Source: JBBRWO01 sp038249135
Lineage (GTDB): Bacteria; Actinomycetota; Coriobacteriia; Anaerosomatales; JAAXUF01
Reading direction: 5' to 3'
NCBI GenBank assembly: GCA_038249135.1
Contig: JBBRWO010000107.1
Location: forward strand, 1-7,392
Length of the DNA stretch: 7,392 nucleotides
This document shows, in pieces, positions 6,282 to 7,392 of this stretch; the first letter of the stretch is position 1; every line of letters begins with the position of its first letter. The position numbers and the translations under genes are program-made. A model generated the notes under the pieces. It made no database searches, was not told the DNA's origin, and worked only from the letters and a program-made list of their open reading frames with translations.

Positions 6282-6921
6282 CCTGGCTACCCCAGTTCTT
6301 GTAGTACATCGTCTTCCAGAAGTTGGTCGCACTGGTGTTGTGATAGCCATAGTGGCTCGCGTCGTAGTGCGGATCCCAGTAGTAGATGCTCGACGAACTC
6401 GTGGTGTAGTTGTATCCGCGAATCACGATGTAGTGACCGCCCCTGGCCGTGCCCGTGTAGGTGGGCAGCCCTGGCGAGTACTGACCCAGCGAGTTCGTGT
6501 ACGGATACGGATTCACGCACGGAATACCGAGGTAACCCTTGTCGACGCAGTACTGTGCGACGCTCTTCATGCTGCTGATTGAGGCAATCCCTGTACGAGC
6601 CACGTGCACGTAGTCAAATCCACTGACGTACCCGTTCAGCACGCCCGGAATCTTCTCGATCGCCACGGCCGAACCATCGCTTTTGCCAACGCCGTACTTT
6701 GTCGCCAGCGTACTCTGCGCGATGTTCTTCCCAAGCTTGTGCAGCACGGCATGAGTGCTCGCCACGCCACACCAGTTGTTGTAGTCCTGCTGCCCACACG
6801 ATGTCGTGCAGGGAATCGTCAGGTACCTCGAGCCGTTGGTGTAGGCCAGCGCGGGCCCCACCGAACCGACCCCGATCACCGCTGCAATCGCGATGGCAGC
6901 CACCAGTCGTCTGAATCTCAT
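6268..6921 (-). CDS. Secreted C39-like papain-fold cysteine peptidase
   Basis: The product is 217 residues, with GGAGG 8 nt before the ATG. It has a Sec signal peptide: basic MRFRR, a hydrophobic core, and predicted cleavage after ALA (24-26). The mature protein shows the C39/papain-like triad pattern: NNWCGVAST with Cys51, GGHYIVIRGYN with His163, and YYWDPHY with Asp183. Upstream glutamines (44/45) could supply the oxyanion hole. There is no ABC-transporter part, so this is a stand-alone secreted hydrolase, not a bacteriocin exporter. Further cysteines (38, 42, 125, 135) could form disulfides outside the cell. The last third is rich in Tyr, Ser, His and Asn. It is the first gene of a four-gene operon of envelope proteins, which suggests cell-surface protein or peptide processing. 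The substrate is unknown, and transglutaminase- or acyltransferase-like activity on the same fold cannot be excluded. Confidence 0.85.
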   Translation of the reverse strand: MRFRRLVAAIAIAAVIGVGSVGPALAYTNGSRYLTIPCTTSCGQQDYNNWCGVASTHAVLHKLGKNIAQSTLATKYGVGKSDGSAVAIEKIPGVLNGYVSGFDYVHVARTGIASISSMKSVAQYCVDKGYLGIPCVNPYPYTNSLGQYSPGLPTYTGTARGGHYIVIRGYNYTTSSSSIYYWDPHYDASHYGYHNTSATNFWKTMYYKNWGSQGVVY

Positions 6922-6992
6922 CCTCTCGTCCTCCCCCTCAAAGCCACTCGAACGCGTCACGCACCGCCGCGAGGTGACTCCCACTCCCCTCA

Positions 6993-7007
6993 CCCGGCCC
7001 CGCCGGG
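6993..7007. other. Short GC-rich hairpin
   Basis: CCCGGC-CCC-GCCGGG forms a perfect 6-bp stem with a 3-nt loop, in the gap between the acyltransferase stop and the peptidase start. Read on the minus strand it would be in the 5' leader of the peptidase operon or the 3' tail of the acyltransferase message. No U-tract follows, so terminator function is doubtful. Such stems also arise by chance in GC-rich DNA. Confidence 0.3.
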
Positions 7008-7040
7008 CGCGTGCCGCCACGCCAATGAGAACAAGAGGGT

Positions 7041-7068
7041 CTTACCGAGGCCTTACCAGAGGCTTGCC
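7041..7068 (-). promoter_or_regulatory. Triple 11-bp direct repeat, candidate OmpR/PhoB-type response-regulator site
   Basis: CTTACC (7041-7046), CTTACC (7052-7057) and CTTGCC (7063-7068) recur with exactly 5-nt spacers, giving an 11-bp period, one DNA helical turn. OmpR/PhoB-family regulators bind such tandem half-sites side by side. On the minus strand the repeats read GGCAAG then GGTAAG twice, 120-147 nt upstream of the peptidase ATG, where an activator of the envelope operon would sit. The repeats are seen; the regulator is inferred and no response-regulator gene is in the window. No clear -10 box was found downstream. Confidence 0.45.
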
Positions 7069-7075
7069 CGCGGTC

Positions 7076-7392
7076 CTATCGCCAGGCGCGTGGCCACTGG
7101 CCGAGGAACACTGCACTCGTGAATACCGCGCGTTCGAGCACGAGCGTCAGGAGCGTCGCGGCGACCATCACGAGCGTCCACGACCCCGCGGCGCCGAACC
7201 ATCCCGCGCCGACGATCAGGAATGGCAGCACCACCATCTGCCACCCGTAGAGCCCAAGCGTCTTTTGGCCCACGAACCCAAGCGGCGACAGAATTCGCGG
7301 TGGCAGCAGTCGAAAGATGGCCCACGACGCGCCCATACCCGCCAGCGCCGTCGCGAATCGGACGCTGACACCCGGAGGCGCCCACATCAGCA
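7076..7392 (-). CDS. Integral membrane acyltransferase (acyltransferase-3-like), C-terminal fragment
   Basis: Only the last 105 or so codons are in the window, and the frame continues past the right edge; the ATG at 7387 is probably internal. The fragment is strongly hydrophobic, with about three membrane segments: around GMGASWAIFRLLP, around TLGLYGWQMVVLPFLIVGAG, and around SWTLVMVAATLLTLVLERAV. The stretch SPLGFVGQKTLGLYGWQM resembles the 'LxxLGxxSLxIYxxH' part of acyltransferase-3 (OafA/fucose-4-O-acetylase type) membrane enzymes, which O-acylate surface sugars. The usual His of that motif is replaced by Gln-Met here. The family call is therefore moderate, since the catalytic N-terminus cannot be seen. 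It lies 154 nt upstream of the peptidase operon on the same strand and may or may not be co-transcribed. Confidence 0.6.
   Translation of the reverse strand, partial: LMWAPPGVSVRFATALAGMGASWAIFRLLPPRILSPLGFVGQKTLGLYGWQMVVLPFLIVGAGWFGAAGSWTLVMVAATLLTLVLERAVFTSAVFLGQWPRAWR

Noticed and set aside
6922..7020. 33-codon N-terminal extension of the peptidase
   Set aside because: It is Arg-rich and would bury the signal peptide. The ATG at 6921 has GGAGG at 8 nt and begins a textbook Sec signal.

Overview
This 7.4 kb window is high in G+C. Third codon positions are mostly G or C, and long spurious open frames run antisense to the real genes. Gene content suggests a chromosomal segment of a high-GC Gram-positive bacterium, most likely an Actinomycetota lineage such as an environmental Coriobacteriia. 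The evidence is lipobox proteins, a secreted C39-like peptidase and a LolA/RseB-fold DUF4367-like protein. No ribosomal gene is present, so the placement is inference. I see no transposase, CRISPR array, tRNA, rRNA or phage gene.

Left part (1-3237): A partial ArsR-family regulator (1-289, minus) has its own promoter, overlaid by two adjacent palindromes (338-362). Upstream of it on the same strand lies an intact arginine deiminase gene (425-1690), with every catalytic residue present. Divergent from that, across only 92 bp, is a 484-residue PLP enzyme (1783-3237) of the class V aminotransferase / molybdenum-cofactor-sulfurase N-terminal family. The 92 bp gap holds an 8-bp inverted repeat. The rest of the classical arginine deiminase pathway (arcB, arcC, arcD) is not in the window, so the deiminase has this PLP enzyme as its immediate partner. 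This pairing is the most biochemically intriguing part of the window.

Boundary (3238-3299): A 14-bp perfect hairpin separates the convergent PLP gene and the operon to its right. It lacks a U-tract.

Right part (3300-6921, all minus): Four tightly packed genes look like one operon for the cell envelope. In transcription order they are a Sec-secreted C39-like cysteine peptidase, a polytopic membrane protein with a helical TPR-like tail, a membrane-anchored or secreted LolA/RseB-like protein with a DUF4367-like C-terminus, and a TolB/WD40-type beta-propeller lipoprotein. Junctions are about 14 nt of overlap, 13 nt and 23 nt. The function is unknown; cell-surface sensing or maturation is a guess. 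The second gene has an awkward start: canonical starts compete with a strong Shine-Dalgarno sequence placed before an AUA codon.

Right edge (6922-7392): A 154-bp gap carries three 11-bp-phased CTTACC-like direct repeats, the layout of an OmpR/PhoB-type response-regulator site. It also has a short GC-rich hairpin. Beyond it is the 3' end of an integral membrane acyltransferase-3-like gene, cut by the window edge.
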